Source of the DNA: Pseudogracilibacillus auburnensis
GTDB lineage: Bacteria > Bacillota > Bacilli > Bacillales > Amphibacillaceae
Reading direction: 5' to 3'
Length of the DNA: 64,000 nt
Assembly: GCF_003201975.1 (NCBI RefSeq)
Contig: NZ_QJJQ01000010.1
Location: 1-64,000 of the forward strand
Part shown: positions 1 through 8,445 of the stretch, in pieces
How positions within the stretch are numbered: the first letter of the stretch is position 1
How the letters are laid out: the number at the start of each line of letters is the position of its first letter
Translations under genes and position numbers: made by a program
Notes under the pieces: model-generated
What the model was told of the DNA's origin: nothing
Databases searched by the model: none
The model's input: the letters and a program-made list of their open reading frames with translations, nothing else

Positions 1-380
1 TTACCATCAATAGAGATATTTTGATTGACTTGTTTTGTAGTGTAGGACTGAACAGGGTGCATCTTACTTTTGAATCGGGGTCTTTCGTTTTGTTTGTTAA
101 AGAAACGAGAAAAAGAATCAGCGAGGTTTTTCAAGGAGGACTGAAGCGCAATGCTATCAACCTCTTTTAACCACTCCGTTTCTTCTGCTCTTTTCATTTT
201 AGGAAGCATGGCAGAACATTGATTGTACGATAATCCCTTTCCAGTCTCAGAGTATGTCGTATTCCATAGATGAAGGAAATGATTGTACACAAATCTTGCA
301 CAGCCAATTGTTTTAGCAATTAGTTCTTCTTGGATTTTATTGGGATAGATCCGAAATTTATAGGCTTTAAGTTTCAACAT
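1..380 (-). CDS. tnpB: TnpB-type RNA-guided nuclease, N-terminal part (runs off left edge)
   Basis: The minus strand reads from an ATG at 378-380 as an uninterrupted frame to the window edge, about 126 residues. It begins MLKLKAYKFRIYP and continues with the helical helix-turn-helix/OrfB N-terminal pattern (TIGCARFVYNHFL, later RPRFKSK), typical of IS200/IS605 and IS1341-group TnpB. A ribosome binding site (GAGGTGG) sits just upstream. The RuvC-like catalytic residues and zinc finger lie beyond the window, so it cannot be said whether the gene is intact. No tnpA is visible on the upstream (right) side, so this may be a tnpB-only element. The guide (omega) RNA of such elements would come from the unseen 3' side. 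Confidence 0.85.
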   Translation of the reverse strand, partial: MLKLKAYKFRIYPNKIQEELIAKTIGCARFVYNHFLHLWNTTYSETGKGLSYNQCSAMLPKMKRAEETEWLKEVDSIALQSSLKNLADSFSRFFNKQNERPRFKSKMHPVQSYTTKQVNQNISIDG

Positions 381-468
381 ATGCTCCACCTCGTTTTTAT
401 ACTTTAATTATACTTTGTGGAACGTGTGTTTGCAAATGGATTTGAGATTAGATTTATAGCTCCCGGGC

Positions 469-508
469 GTCCAGAACACCCACGATTGAAATCGCGGGTG
501 TTCTGGAC
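469..508. repeat. Strong hairpin upstream of tnpB, possible element left end
   Basis: An inverted repeat has 18-bp arms (469-486 and 491-508) with one mismatch and a 4-nt loop (TGAA); its outer 13 bp, GTCCAGAACACCC, pair perfectly. It lies about 90 bp upstream of the tnpB start. IS200/IS605-family ends carry sub-terminal hairpins bound by TnpA, so this may be the left-end structure. No T run follows in either direction, which argues against a simple terminator. The element boundary cannot be fixed from one copy. Confidence 0.5.
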
Positions 509-650
509 ATTTTCATAAATACTTCCATCATAAAACAATGAGTGGATTTGTGAAAAGTGAAACAAGAAGAAAGAAATACGTAAAGATAAATTCACGAACA
601 TTTTCATTTTTTAAAAATGAAGCATTCAACTAAGTAAACCTCTTACATTT

Positions 651-815
651 TTATTTACTCGGCAATTTATCAAATAATACGAGAGATAATGTTGCAATCG
701 GGCCTAACAGCAAAGATATTAAAAACCAATTTAACCCGCTTCTATTTTTCCCTTGCGCAATTCCTGCATTAATTAATGCCAGTGTCCCCCACCCTACGAA
801 ATATCCTTCATTCAT
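651..815 (-). CDS. Small two-helix membrane protein, 54 aa
   Basis: An ATG at 813-815 follows a good ribosome binding site (AGGAGTGG) and opens 54 codons ending at TAA (651-653). The protein starts MNEGYFVGWGTLALIN, has a first hydrophobic stretch, a GKNRSGLNW turn and a second hydrophobic stretch (FLISLLLGPIATLSLVLF), ending KLPSK. The pattern of a glycine-rich helix, a basic turn and a second helix beginning near W is common in small bacillus membrane proteins of unknown role. It stands alone between tnpB and glcD. No function is assigned. Confidence 0.6.
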   Translation of the reverse strand: MNEGYFVGWGTLALINAGIAQGKNRSGLNWFLISLLLGPIATLSLVLFDKLPSK

Positions 816-1131
816 TTTCTCCACTCCTATTTTTGCTGTTTAATCTATTTTAACAAAAATAATTAAGATGTGAGTCAATTTCATCAAGACTAATTCAAAG
901 GATAAATCCAAAACATGATCCATTGAAAAGTCTTGATATTCGTGTATTGTAACTACTGACATATTGAATGATGAAATTGATTCTTGCAATATATATTAAA
1001 AACCTTTCCACCACTTAGTCCTTTACCCAAAAATAAATCCTTTAAATCTTTGAACATTAGACAATCACACATATATTTTTTAAATTAATTCTTTTATAAT
1101 ACATATAAGTAAAGTGATTAGGAGAATGCAT
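816..1131. other. Gene-free stretch upstream of glcD
   Basis: No convincing coding sequence was found. A TATAAT hexamer at 1095-1100, with a poor -35, is the likely -10 of the glcDF transcript. No operator-like dyad was recognised. Confidence 0.4.
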
Positions 1132-2538
1132 ATGTTACATGAAACTGTAATCGAACAGTTTACCATTATCGTTGGTAAAGAAAATGTTAAATATGATAAC
1201 GCTTCCTTGCTTGCATATTCTTATGATTCGACCGCACAATACCAAGCATTACCTGATGCAGTTATTGCACCCAGAAATACAGAGGAAGTGTCTCAAATTG
1301 TAGAAATATGTAATGAGCAAAAGATACCGATTGTGCCTAGAGGATCAGGTACTAATTTATGTGCTGGTACTACTCCACTAGAGGGAGGTGTCGTTTTATT
1401 ATTTAAAAATATGAACGAAATTTTGGAAATAGATGAAGACAATTTAACGATGACCGTCCAACCTGGAGTGTATACGAAAACAATATTTGAAGCCGCAAGT
1501 CAAATCGGTCTATTTTATCCACCTGATCCTGGCTCGATGCATATCTCACAAATTGGTGGTAATATTAGCGAAAACTCAGGTGGTCTACGTGGATTAAAAT
1601 ATGGTGTGACAAACGATTATGTGCTCGGCCTTGAAGTAGTTCTTCCTAATGGGGAAATTATTCGTACCGGTGGGAAACTTGCCAAAGATGTTGCTGGGTA
1701 TAATTTAACAGAATTATTTACTGGATCGGAAGGAACGCTCGGGATTATTACAGAGGCAATTTTGAAATTAATTCCAAAACCAGAAACAACTAAAACGATG
1801 TTAGCACTTTATCATGATTTAGAAGAAGCAGCTAAAACAGTCTCAGCGATTATTGCCAACCGGATTATTCCTGTAACACTCGAATTTTTAGATCAGCCAA
1901 CAGTGAAAGTGGTCGAGGATTTCGCCCAAATTGGACTTCCTACAGAAGCGAAAGCCATTTTGTTAATTGAACAAGACGGTGCACCTGAGGTAGTGGAAAG
2001 GGATATCGATAAAATATCAGCTCTTTGCAGGGAAAATGGTGCATTTGATGTCACAGTGGCGAAAACTGTTGAAGAGGCTCAAGCACTTATGACAGCAAGA
2101 AGAGCAGCATTATCAGCTCTATCACGGCTAATGCCGACAACGATTTTGGAAGATGCAACCGTGCCAAGATCTGAAATTGCCAATATGGTGAACGCGATAA
2201 ATGAAATCGCAGAAAAATATAACGTAAATATTTGTACATTCGGTCACGCTGGAGATGGGAATTTACACCCTACTTGTTTAACAGATGCCCGTAATAAAGA
2301 AGAAATTGCTCGGGTAGAGAAAGCTTTTGAGGAAATTTTTAAAAAGGCGGTTGAATTAGGTGGGACGATCACAGGTGAACATGGTGTTGGTGCAATGAAG
2401 CTTCCTTATCTACACTTAAAAGTGGGAGAAGCAGGGATTGAAGTCATGCGCAATATCAAACAAGCAATCGATCCGAATTATATCATGAATCCAGGTAAAA
2501 TGTTTGCCCGTAATAAGGATGAGGTGGTGAACGAATGA
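1132..2538 (+). CDS. glcD: Glycolate oxidase FAD-binding subunit GlcD
   Basis: This 468-aa FAD-linked oxidase oxidises glycolate (or a related 2-hydroxy acid) to glyoxylate together with the iron-sulfur subunit encoded next. The N-terminal half has the PCMH-type FAD fold: IVPRGSGTNLCAGTTP near residue 70, then PPDPGSMHISQIGGNISENSGG and the LFTGSEGTLGIITE motif. The C-terminal cap has the family signature GHAGDGNLHPT followed by GTITGEHGVGAMK. The start at 1132 is preferred because AGGAG (1120-1124) is then 7 nt away; an in-frame GTG at 1114 lies upstream of that site. It overlaps glcF by 4 bp (ATGA). As in B. subtilis ysfCD, no separate glcE is present. Confidence 0.9.
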   Translation: MLHETVIEQFTIIVGKENVKYDNASLLAYSYDSTAQYQALPDAVIAPRNTEEVSQIVEICNEQKIPIVPRGSGTNLCAGTTPLEGGVVLLFKNMNEILEIDEDNLTMTVQPGVYTKTIFEAASQIGLFYPPDPGSMHISQIGGNISENSGGLRGLKYGVTNDYVLGLEVVLPNGEIIRTGGKLAKDVAGYNLTELFTGSEGTLGIITEAILKLIPKPETTKTMLALYHDLEEAAKTVSAIIANRIIPVTLEFLDQPTVKVVEDFAQIGLPTEAKAILLIEQDGAPEVVERDIDKISALCRENGAFDVTVAKTVEEAQALMTARRAALSALSRLMPTTILEDATVPRSEIANMVNAINEIAEKYNVNICTFGHAGDGNLHPTCLTDARNKEEIARVEKAFEEIFKKAVELGGTITGEHGVGAMKLPYLHLKVGEAGIEVMRNIKQAIDPNYIMNPGKMFARNKDEVVNE

Positions 2539-3863
2539 AGCAACAGGAAAAAGAACGTATTCAACAAGCTTTCAAGGAAAAAGTCGATTATAACGAATTA
2601 ATGAATTGTACACGATGTGGATTTTGTCTCCCAAGCTGCCCAACCTATATAGAAACAGGGAAAAATGAAGTACATTCCCCACGGGGACGAATTGCTTTAA
2701 TGAAAGGATTAGTCGATGGTGTTATTGAACCATCAGATGAAGTAAAACGTTCGATCGATATGTGTCTTGGATGTCGTGCTTGTGAGCCAGTTTGTCCTTC
2801 TGGTGTTCAGTTTGGACGCCTACTTGAACAAGCACGAGACGCTATTTACCAAACAAATAATCAATCCGTTACGATGAGGTTAACTCGTAATCTCGCATTT
2901 AAAAAACTTTTTCCTAATCATCATCACATGATTACGATGACCGGTCTTGTTGGATTTTATCAACGTTCTGGTTTGCAAAAGGTAGCTAAAAAAACTGGGA
3001 TGATTCGTGTCGTTCCAAAAAATTTACGAGCGATGGAAAATGTTTTGCCACAAGTTCCAAAACGAAAAGACATGAAACGAAGACCGACACATTTACAATC
3101 GTTCATCAAACAGAAAAAACGAGTAGCTTTTTTTTCTGGCTGTTTAATGGATACCGTTTTTATGACAACAAATGATGCAACGATGAGGCTACTGCAATAT
3201 GCAGGTTGTGAAATTGTTATTCCGAAAACACAAGGTTGTTGTGGTGCATTACATGGGCACAGTGGAGAACAAGAACAATCCAAAGAGATGGCAAAGAAAA
3301 ACATTGCAGCATTCGAAGATGAAAATATCGATTATATTATTACAAATGCTGGTGGATGTGGTGCTTTCCTGCATGATTATGACCATCTATTAAAAGATGA
3401 TCCCGAATGGAAAGAACGTGCTAATAAATTCGCGGGAAAAATTAAAGATATCTCAAGCGTTTTAGTAGAATTGGAGTTTCATAAAATAGATTTACAACTA
3501 GATGATCAAATTGTCACCTATCAGGACTCCTGTCATTTAAAAAATGGACAAAACACGTTTATGGAGCCAAGGCAATTAATTGAAGCGGTTAGTGGTGTAG
3601 ACTATGTTGAAATGACCGATGCAAGCCGTTGTTGTGGGTCAGCCGGAATCTATAATATTGTTGAATCAGAGATGTCGATGCAGATTTTAGACTATAAAAT
3701 GGAACAAGCTAAAAAGACGAAAGCAAAAACGATTGTCACCTCGAACCCTGGCTGCTTGCTTCAAATGAAGTTAGGCATTGAACGAGAGGGGCTTGGGGAA
3801 AAGATAGAAGCGATTCATCTTGTCGATTTTTTACTTGAAGCTTATGAAAATGCAAATAAATAA
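2535..3863 (+). CDS. glcF: Glycolate oxidase iron-sulfur subunit GlcF
   Basis: This 442-aa partner of GlcD passes electrons from the flavin to the respiratory chain. It has two ferredoxin-type 4Fe-4S motifs, CTRCGFCLPSCPT (about residue 25) and CLGCRACEPVCPSG (about residue 77), followed by two cysteine-rich CCG domains (SGCLMD..., CCGALHGH, and CHLKNGQ..., CCGSAGIYN). Length and domain order match GlcF. Translation is coupled to glcD through the ATGA overlap. A terminator follows directly, so glcDF is a two-gene operon; the convergent regulator at 4974-6104 is the likely control protein, as in B. subtilis ysfB-ysfC-ysfD. Confidence 0.88.
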   Translation: MKQQEKERIQQAFKEKVDYNELMNCTRCGFCLPSCPTYIETGKNEVHSPRGRIALMKGLVDGVIEPSDEVKRSIDMCLGCRACEPVCPSGVQFGRLLEQARDAIYQTNNQSVTMRLTRNLAFKKLFPNHHHMITMTGLVGFYQRSGLQKVAKKTGMIRVVPKNLRAMENVLPQVPKRKDMKRRPTHLQSFIKQKKRVAFFSGCLMDTVFMTTNDATMRLLQYAGCEIVIPKTQGCCGALHGHSGEQEQSKEMAKKNIAAFEDENIDYIITNAGGCGAFLHDYDHLLKDDPEWKERANKFAGKIKDISSVLVELEFHKIDLQLDDQIVTYQDSCHLKNGQNTFMEPRQLIEAVSGVDYVEMTDASRCCGSAGIYNIVESEMSMQILDYKMEQAKKTKAKTIVTSNPGCLLQMKLGIEREGLGEKIEAIHLVDFLLEAYENANK

Positions 3864-3869
3864 CCATAT

Positions 3870-3893
3870 GCTCCACATCCAATTGGTGTGGAG
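3870..3893 (+). terminator. Terminator of glcDF
   Basis: A stem CTCCACA/TGTGGAG around a short loop lies a few bases after the glcF stop and is followed by TTTGCTTTTG. Confidence 0.65.
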
Positions 3894-3987
3894 TTTGCTT
3901 TTGATCATGTAGTATTTTTTTCGTCAGTGCTTCGGGACACTATAATTTAATGATGATTAGCGGGAGGAATCACTTGAGTGCCAGGAA

Positions 3988-4165
3988 CTATGTGTTGATT
4001 TTAGGTATGATGTGAAACGATAAGCCATTATGTGCTGAAGTTAGAAATAATGCGTCGGACAAATGATTATGTGCTAGTACAAGTAATGATGTGCTGCGAT
4101 AAACGGTTAAATGCCGCGGTGTCGGAAATTAAAGTTATGTGCTAAAATCAACAATTATGCGGTGC
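3988..4165. repeat. Array of ~20-bp phased repeats (TTATGTGCTG type)
   Basis: At least nine degenerate units begin near 3989, 4008, 4028, 4048, 4067, 4087, 4107, 4135 and 4155. Each starts with a variant of TTATGTGCTG followed by about ten less conserved A/G-rich bases. The spacing is 19-20 bp except for one 28-bp interval, close to two helical turns. The array fills the space between the convergent glcDF and the metallo-hydrolase gene. Similar arrays occur at 37214-37310 and 48694-48735. Confidence 0.7.
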
Positions 4166-4172
4166 TAATACT

Positions 4173-4973
4173 TCATCTTTTCAACTCCTGTTTCGCTAGT
4201 TTCAAGTTATCAACATGAATGGCCTTCATTCCTTCGTAAAAAGAATATTTTTTCTGTAACTCTTTTTCTATCTCGTTATCTGTTACTAGTTGCTCTAAAT
4301 AAAAATGAGAAAACTCCAGCCTTCTTTCTATTTCGTGCTGGTCATCTGTAGTAAGACCATGACCTGGAACATGATAGTTAATGTGATAGTTTGTCAAGAT
4401 ATGTCTCGCTTTCTCCATTGTTTTCACATACTTTTTATAACTATCAAAAATAAATGGAAATTCAACATCAGAAAGATAATCACCTGACAGAAATATCCCA
4501 TATGGTTCAACAACGGTAAATAAACCATCTGCCGTATGACCAGGTGCCTTATTAAACAGTAATGTGACATCTCCTAGCTCTAATTTTTGCCCATCTTCCG
4601 TTACAACAATATCTACGGCAGGATAGATTGGTTCATAATTTCTCTGTAAATAATACTTTTGATCAAATTGCTGAATCATCTGAAGCGTTTCCTTTTTATA
4701 GAGATTATTTTCAAATTCCTCTGTCGCAATCACTTTCGCCTCTAAAAAAGCACCAGCTCCAATAATATGGTCAAAATCGCTATGTGTATATATAATATAA
4801 AGCTCCCTATCACCTTTTATCTTTTCTACATAATACTTGATTGTTTCAATCTCAACAGGTAACCAGTTAGGATCCGTCATAATTATTGCTTCATCTGTTT
4901 GGATCAAAGCGGAAGTTGTCATATAAAGCGAGCTTTGAAATACGGTTAAATTTTCTTTTTTAAATTGAATCAC
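4173..4973 (-). CDS. Metallo-beta-lactamase-fold hydrolase
   Basis: This 266-aa protein has the metal-binding signature THSDFDH near residue 63 (a variant of HxHxDH), PGHTADG near residue 145 and VPGHG near residue 200, which fit a di-metal MBL hydrolase. No signal peptide is seen, so it is cytoplasmic. The GTG start at 4971-4973 comes immediately after the TGA of the upstream regulator, with GGGGGA as ribosome binding site, so it is translationally coupled. Substrate unknown; glyoxalase-like thioester hydrolysis or a role linked to glycolate metabolism is possible from context only. Confidence 0.75.
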   Translation of the reverse strand: MIQFKKENLTVFQSSLYMTTSALIQTDEAIIMTDPNWLPVEIETIKYYVEKIKGDRELYIIYTHSDFDHIIGAGAFLEAKVIATEEFENNLYKKETLQMIQQFDQKYYLQRNYEPIYPAVDIVVTEDGQKLELGDVTLLFNKAPGHTADGLFTVVEPYGIFLSGDYLSDVEFPFIFDSYKKYVKTMEKARHILTNYHINYHVPGHGLTTDDQHEIERRLEFSHFYLEQLVTDNEIEKELQKKYSFYEGMKAIHVDNLKLAKQELKR

Positions 4974-6104
4974 TCATCTTCCCCCTTTATTACTTAGGTC
5001 TTCTCTTATAAACCGATTAGCCAAATAAAGCAACACTACATGTTCCATTCTACTCACGTTCAAATCTGTTAAATTCTCTATTTTTTCTAGCCGATAATAT
5101 AGTGTATTTTTATGAATATGTAAATCTTCAGCTGTTTTTTGAATCGACATATCATTTTCCAACCAACTGTTTAATGTGAGTAATATAGTTTCATCATCTA
5201 ATAATGGGGCAATCGTTCTTTCGACAAATTTTTCTTTCGTCTGATCGTTCAGTTCATATTGCACCATTTCAAACCTCAATTCCTCTTCAAAAACGATCCT
5301 CTTTTCCTTTTTTGCTATTAAGCAAGCTCGTTCCGCCTGTTCAAATGATGATGATAACGCCTCATATCCAGAAGGTTGTCCCACGCCAACATAGACCTCA
5401 TTATCTAGCCGCTCCATTGCATTTTCTAAAAATACGTTTATCTTTTTACTTAATGCATTTCTTTTATATTCCTTATCGATAATGAGTAGTTTCCCTTGCC
5501 CCCAGCGAACAAAAATAGCATCCCCTTTTTGATCCCATTGTGTCCGTAAAGAAATGATCTCTTTATAGGATAAATCATTCGTTGTAAATGGAATATGTAA
5601 ACTAATAACTTGACTGTACTTCACTACATCGAGATTAAAAAATTCACCACGTTCGATTAGCACATCTCTTGAAACGTTTCCGTGTATCCAATCAAAAACA
5701 AATAGTTCTAAATTACGTGCCATTTTTTCTTGGGTCATTTGATCAATCGTACCTTTTATAAATAACTCCGACATCTTTTGGACAATTCGCGCATAAGGTT
5801 CGACTTTTATAGGATCCCCCGTAATTCCTAATACACCAATAGGTTTATCTTCAATAATGACAGGTAAAACAATTCCTTTCCTGACTCCTTTAAGTTGCTC
5901 GCTTAATTCTTTTGTCATAATCATTTTCTCTCTTTTTTTCATTGCCAAATATGCACCTTCATGAAATTCATTGACTCGTGCTAGTTCCGTACTAGCAACG
6001 ATCACGCCGTTTTCGTCCGTAATAATGACATCTTCATTAATTAATTGATTAATCTCCCTTACTAAAGATTTGAAAATTTGATCCGTTTGAAATAATGGTT
6101 GCAT
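4974..6104 (-). CDS. CdaR/PucR-family transcription regulator (YsfB-like)
   Basis: This 376-aa regulator has an N-terminal sugar-diacid/hydroxyacid sensing domain (VIITDENGVIVAST, later GVLGITGDP), a central GGDEF-like segment (EVYVGVGQPS, ACLIAKKEKR) and a C-terminal helix-turn-helix of the PucR/CdaR type (DMSIQKTAEDLHIHKNTLYYRL). The start at 6104 is chosen because AGGAGA lies 7 nt upstream; 13 more in-frame codons exist further up without a clear site. Its position beside glcDF mirrors B. subtilis ysfB next to ysfCD, so it probably senses glycolate or glycerate. It forms an operon with the MBL-fold gene. Confidence 0.8.
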   Translation of the reverse strand: MQPLFQTDQIFKSLVREINQLINEDVIITDENGVIVASTELARVNEFHEGAYLAMKKREKMIMTKELSEQLKGVRKGIVLPVIIEDKPIGVLGITGDPIKVEPYARIVQKMSELFIKGTIDQMTQEKMARNLELFVFDWIHGNVSRDVLIERGEFFNLDVVKYSQVISLHIPFTTNDLSYKEIISLRTQWDQKGDAIFVRWGQGKLLIIDKEYKRNALSKKINVFLENAMERLDNEVYVGVGQPSGYEALSSSFEQAERACLIAKKEKRIVFEEELRFEMVQYELNDQTKEKFVERTIAPLLDDETILLTLNSWLENDMSIQKTAEDLHIHKNTLYYRLEKIENLTDLNVSRMEHVVLLYLANRFIREDLSNKGGR

Positions 6105-6175
6105 TGCACTTTCTCCTCTCAATGCTTTTACTAAATATAGCATATCTTTTTATTTATTAAAAATAGGGAAAAATA

Positions 6176-6206
6176 AAAAAGTGGTGCAAGTGCATGCTCC
6201 ACTTTT
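6176..6206 (-). terminator. Terminator after the S66 peptidase gene
   Basis: AAAAAGTGG and CCACTTTTT arms flank a short loop; the minus-strand transcript ends in a T run. It overlaps the stop of the 6206-7141 gene. Confidence 0.6.
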
Positions 6207-7141
6207 TAAAGGGGGGTCGGTAAACTAACGGTAGGTTCTGTTATGGTAAAGGTGTTATTCACAGTATTAAGATTAGCAGTTGCACCGATAGGAATTGCCG
6301 CTTTATAAAAACCATGACCAGTTGCAACATTTATCATTAATGGTTTGCCTAAAGGAACAATTACTCCATTGATCAGATCGGCATATGACGTATTATATGC
6401 TATAGGACAATTCGTGCACTCCCCCATCACAATGCCAATACAATCATCGAATTTACCTGCAAGCTTTAACATATTGACATATCTATATACCGTATTTATC
6501 GGTTCGTGAGTTTCTTCTAACAACAATATTTTTCCTGTCGTATTAATCTCATATGGGGTCCCAAGAGTACTTATTAATGCGGTTAAATTCCCTCCTACAA
6601 TTGGTCCAGTCACATTCCCTTGTACAACACTTATTTGGGGAATACCGGGTGGATTGACGATTATTCTTGTTGGTGAATAGACGGATGTAGCTGCAAAAAA
6701 TTGATCAAAGTTATACGCCGGTGTAGTTGGCCTAAAATCAATTAGCATTAAACTATGGAGTGTAATCAGATTCGACATTTGTGCAAGTGCATTTAGTAAT
6801 AAGGTAATATCGCTATATCCTGAAACTATTTTCGGATGACTTTCAATAAAAGGATAATCTAAATAAGGGAGAATTCCTTCTACTCCAACCCCTCCCCTTG
6901 TTGGAAGAATTAACTTAACTGCATCATTTGCAAACATACGCATTAAATCATCTGCTCGTTGCTCGTCTGTTCCAGCCAAAAAACCAGTTTGTGCATATAC
7001 ATTTTGTCCAAGTACAACATTAAAACCCAAACTTTCTAAAAATTGAATTCGTTCATTAATAACGCCCGCATTAAGTGGACTCCCCAACGTTACGATCCCT
7101 ATTGTATCTCCTGCTTGCAAAATAGGGGCTTTTATTGCCAT
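6206..7141 (-). CDS. S66-family LD-carboxypeptidase / MccF-like serine peptidase
   Basis: This 311-aa protein has the S66 layout: an N-terminal APILQAGDTIGIVTLGSP strand, the nucleophile elbow GYSDITLLLNAL (serine at about residue 110), a glutamate region (LLLEETHEPINT) and a C-terminal histidine in ATGHGF. The family cleaves L-Lys/mDap-D-Ala bonds in murein tetrapeptides or inactivates microcin-C-like compounds; which applies here is not visible. No signal peptide is seen. The start at 7141 has AGGTG about 9 nt upstream; a longer frame starts at 7162. It is monocistronic, with its own terminator. Confidence 0.8.
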   Translation of the reverse strand: MAIKAPILQAGDTIGIVTLGSPLNAGVINERIQFLESLGFNVVLGQNVYAQTGFLAGTDEQRADDLMRMFANDAVKLILPTRGGVGVEGILPYLDYPFIESHPKIVSGYSDITLLLNALAQMSNLITLHSLMLIDFRPTTPAYNFDQFFAATSVYSPTRIIVNPPGIPQISVVQGNVTGPIVGGNLTALISTLGTPYEINTTGKILLLEETHEPINTVYRYVNMLKLAGKFDDCIGIVMGECTNCPIAYNTSYADLINGVIVPLGKPLMINVATGHGFYKAAIPIGATANLNTVNNTFTITEPTVSLPTPL

Positions 7142-7250
7142 TTTCAACACCTGCCACTTCATTTCTCGTGAAACACTATGATTAATTTATGCAAATGGAA
7201 CTAGTATTGTGATATATGCGGGGAATAACTAGCAAGAAACTGGGCATTAA

Positions 7251-7604
7251 ATATGTTATGATAAGGCAAACGTCTCCCCCGCTACATTATCAGGTGGACA
7301 AATGCAAAGGGTCGCAATCGCAAGAAGTCTAGCAATGAAACCAAAAATTATGTTATTCGATGAACCTACCTCTGCACTAGACCCGGAATTAGTTGGAGAA
7401 GTACTAACCGTCATGAAAGAGTTAGCAAACGAAGGAATGACAATGGTCGTGGTCACCCATGAAATGAATTTTGCCCGTGAAGTTTGTGATCGTGTGTTAT
7501 TTTTCGATGAAGGGATTATTATGGAGGAAGGGTCACCAGATGTTATTTTTAAAAATCCTAGTAATGAACGGACTAAATCATTTTTAAATAAAGTGTTAGG
7601 ATAG
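7251..7604 (+). pseudogene. 3' fragment of a polar amino-acid ABC transporter ATPase (GlnQ-type)
   Basis: The frame ending at 7604 encodes only the C-terminal ~110 residues of an ATPase: the [17 protein letters not shown] signature, Walker [14 protein letters not shown] and the switch histidine [10 protein letters not shown], ending SFLNKVLG. Homology continues upstream of the first ATG ([14 protein letters not shown]) and then meets a stop codon near 7251. Walker A and the first half are missing, and no permease or binding protein is nearby. It looks like a deletion remnant. Confidence 0.85.
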
Positions 7605-7708
7605 AAGAAAATAATACTTTTAAACAAGTAAAAAATGCTTCAATACTTATGTTACAATGAAATAAAGGTTTCATCATAAATTAGTTCTTTCGCTTAGGAG
7701 GTTATTCA

Positions 7709-8407
7709 ATGAAACAAGTATTTACATCATTTGATAAGGTCGTCAGTGATATAAAAGATGGATCTACTATCATGGTCGGTGGTTTTGGGCTTTGTGGAAT
7801 ACCTGAAAATGCAATAAATGCCCTAGTAGCAAGTGGTGTGAAAGATTTAACAGTCATTTCTAACAATTGCGGAGTCGATGATTTTGGTCTCGGTTTATTG
7901 TTAAAAAACAAACAAATTAAAAAGATGATCGGTTCTTATGTAGGCGAAAATAAAGAATTTGAAAGACAAGTTTTAGAAGGAATTATCGAAGTAGAACTTA
8001 CTCCTCAAGGAACTTTAGCGGAAAAAATACGGGCAGGCGGGGCCGGTATCCCTGCGTTTTTTACACCAGCTGGGGTCGGAACACAAATTGCGGAAGGAAA
8101 AGAAGTCCGAACATTTCATGGAAAAGAGTATGTACTAGAAGAATCACTAACTGCTGATTTCAGTTTTGTACGTGCGATAAAAGGTGATAGGATGGGGAAT
8201 TTAGTCTACAACAAAACAGCAAGGAATTTTAACCCGATTATTGCAGCGGCTGGAAAAGTAACAATTGCGGAAGTGGAAGAAATTGTTGAGACCGGAGATC
8301 TTGATCCAAACTATATTCATACACCAAGCATTTATGTACAACGGATCATTCAAGGAAACCAGGAAAAACGGATTGAAAGAAGAACTGTAACTACGACAAG
8401 TAATTAA
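7709..8407 (+). CDS. scoA: 3-oxoacid CoA-transferase subunit A (ScoA/AtoD-like)
   Basis: This 232-aa subunit, with ScoB, moves CoA between succinyl-CoA (or acetyl-CoA) and acetoacetate-type acids. It carries the CoA-transferase subunit A signature GGFGLCGIPENAI near the N terminus, plus ISNNCGVDDFGLG and GGAGIPAFFTPAGVGT. Length and motifs match B. subtilis ScoA. The ribosome binding site AGGAGG lies 7 nt before the ATG. ScoB follows 38 nt downstream in the same operon. Confidence 0.9.
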   Translation: MKQVFTSFDKVVSDIKDGSTIMVGGFGLCGIPENAINALVASGVKDLTVISNNCGVDDFGLGLLLKNKQIKKMIGSYVGENKEFERQVLEGIIEVELTPQGTLAEKIRAGGAGIPAFFTPAGVGTQIAEGKEVRTFHGKEYVLEESLTADFSFVRAIKGDRMGNLVYNKTARNFNPIIAAAGKVTIAEVEEIVETGDLDPNYIHTPSIYVQRIIQGNQEKRIERRTVTTTSN

Positions 8408-8445
8408 CGTGTGCATGAAGGTAACTATAAAAGGAGTGAATCAGT

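Noticed and set aside
404-607. Minus-strand open frame of 67 codons next to tnpB
   Set aside because: It runs through the perfect hairpin at 469-508, has no ribosome binding site and no protein-like composition.
3988-4165. CRISPR array
   Set aside because: The repeat is short, degenerate and lacks unique spacers; no cas genes are present.
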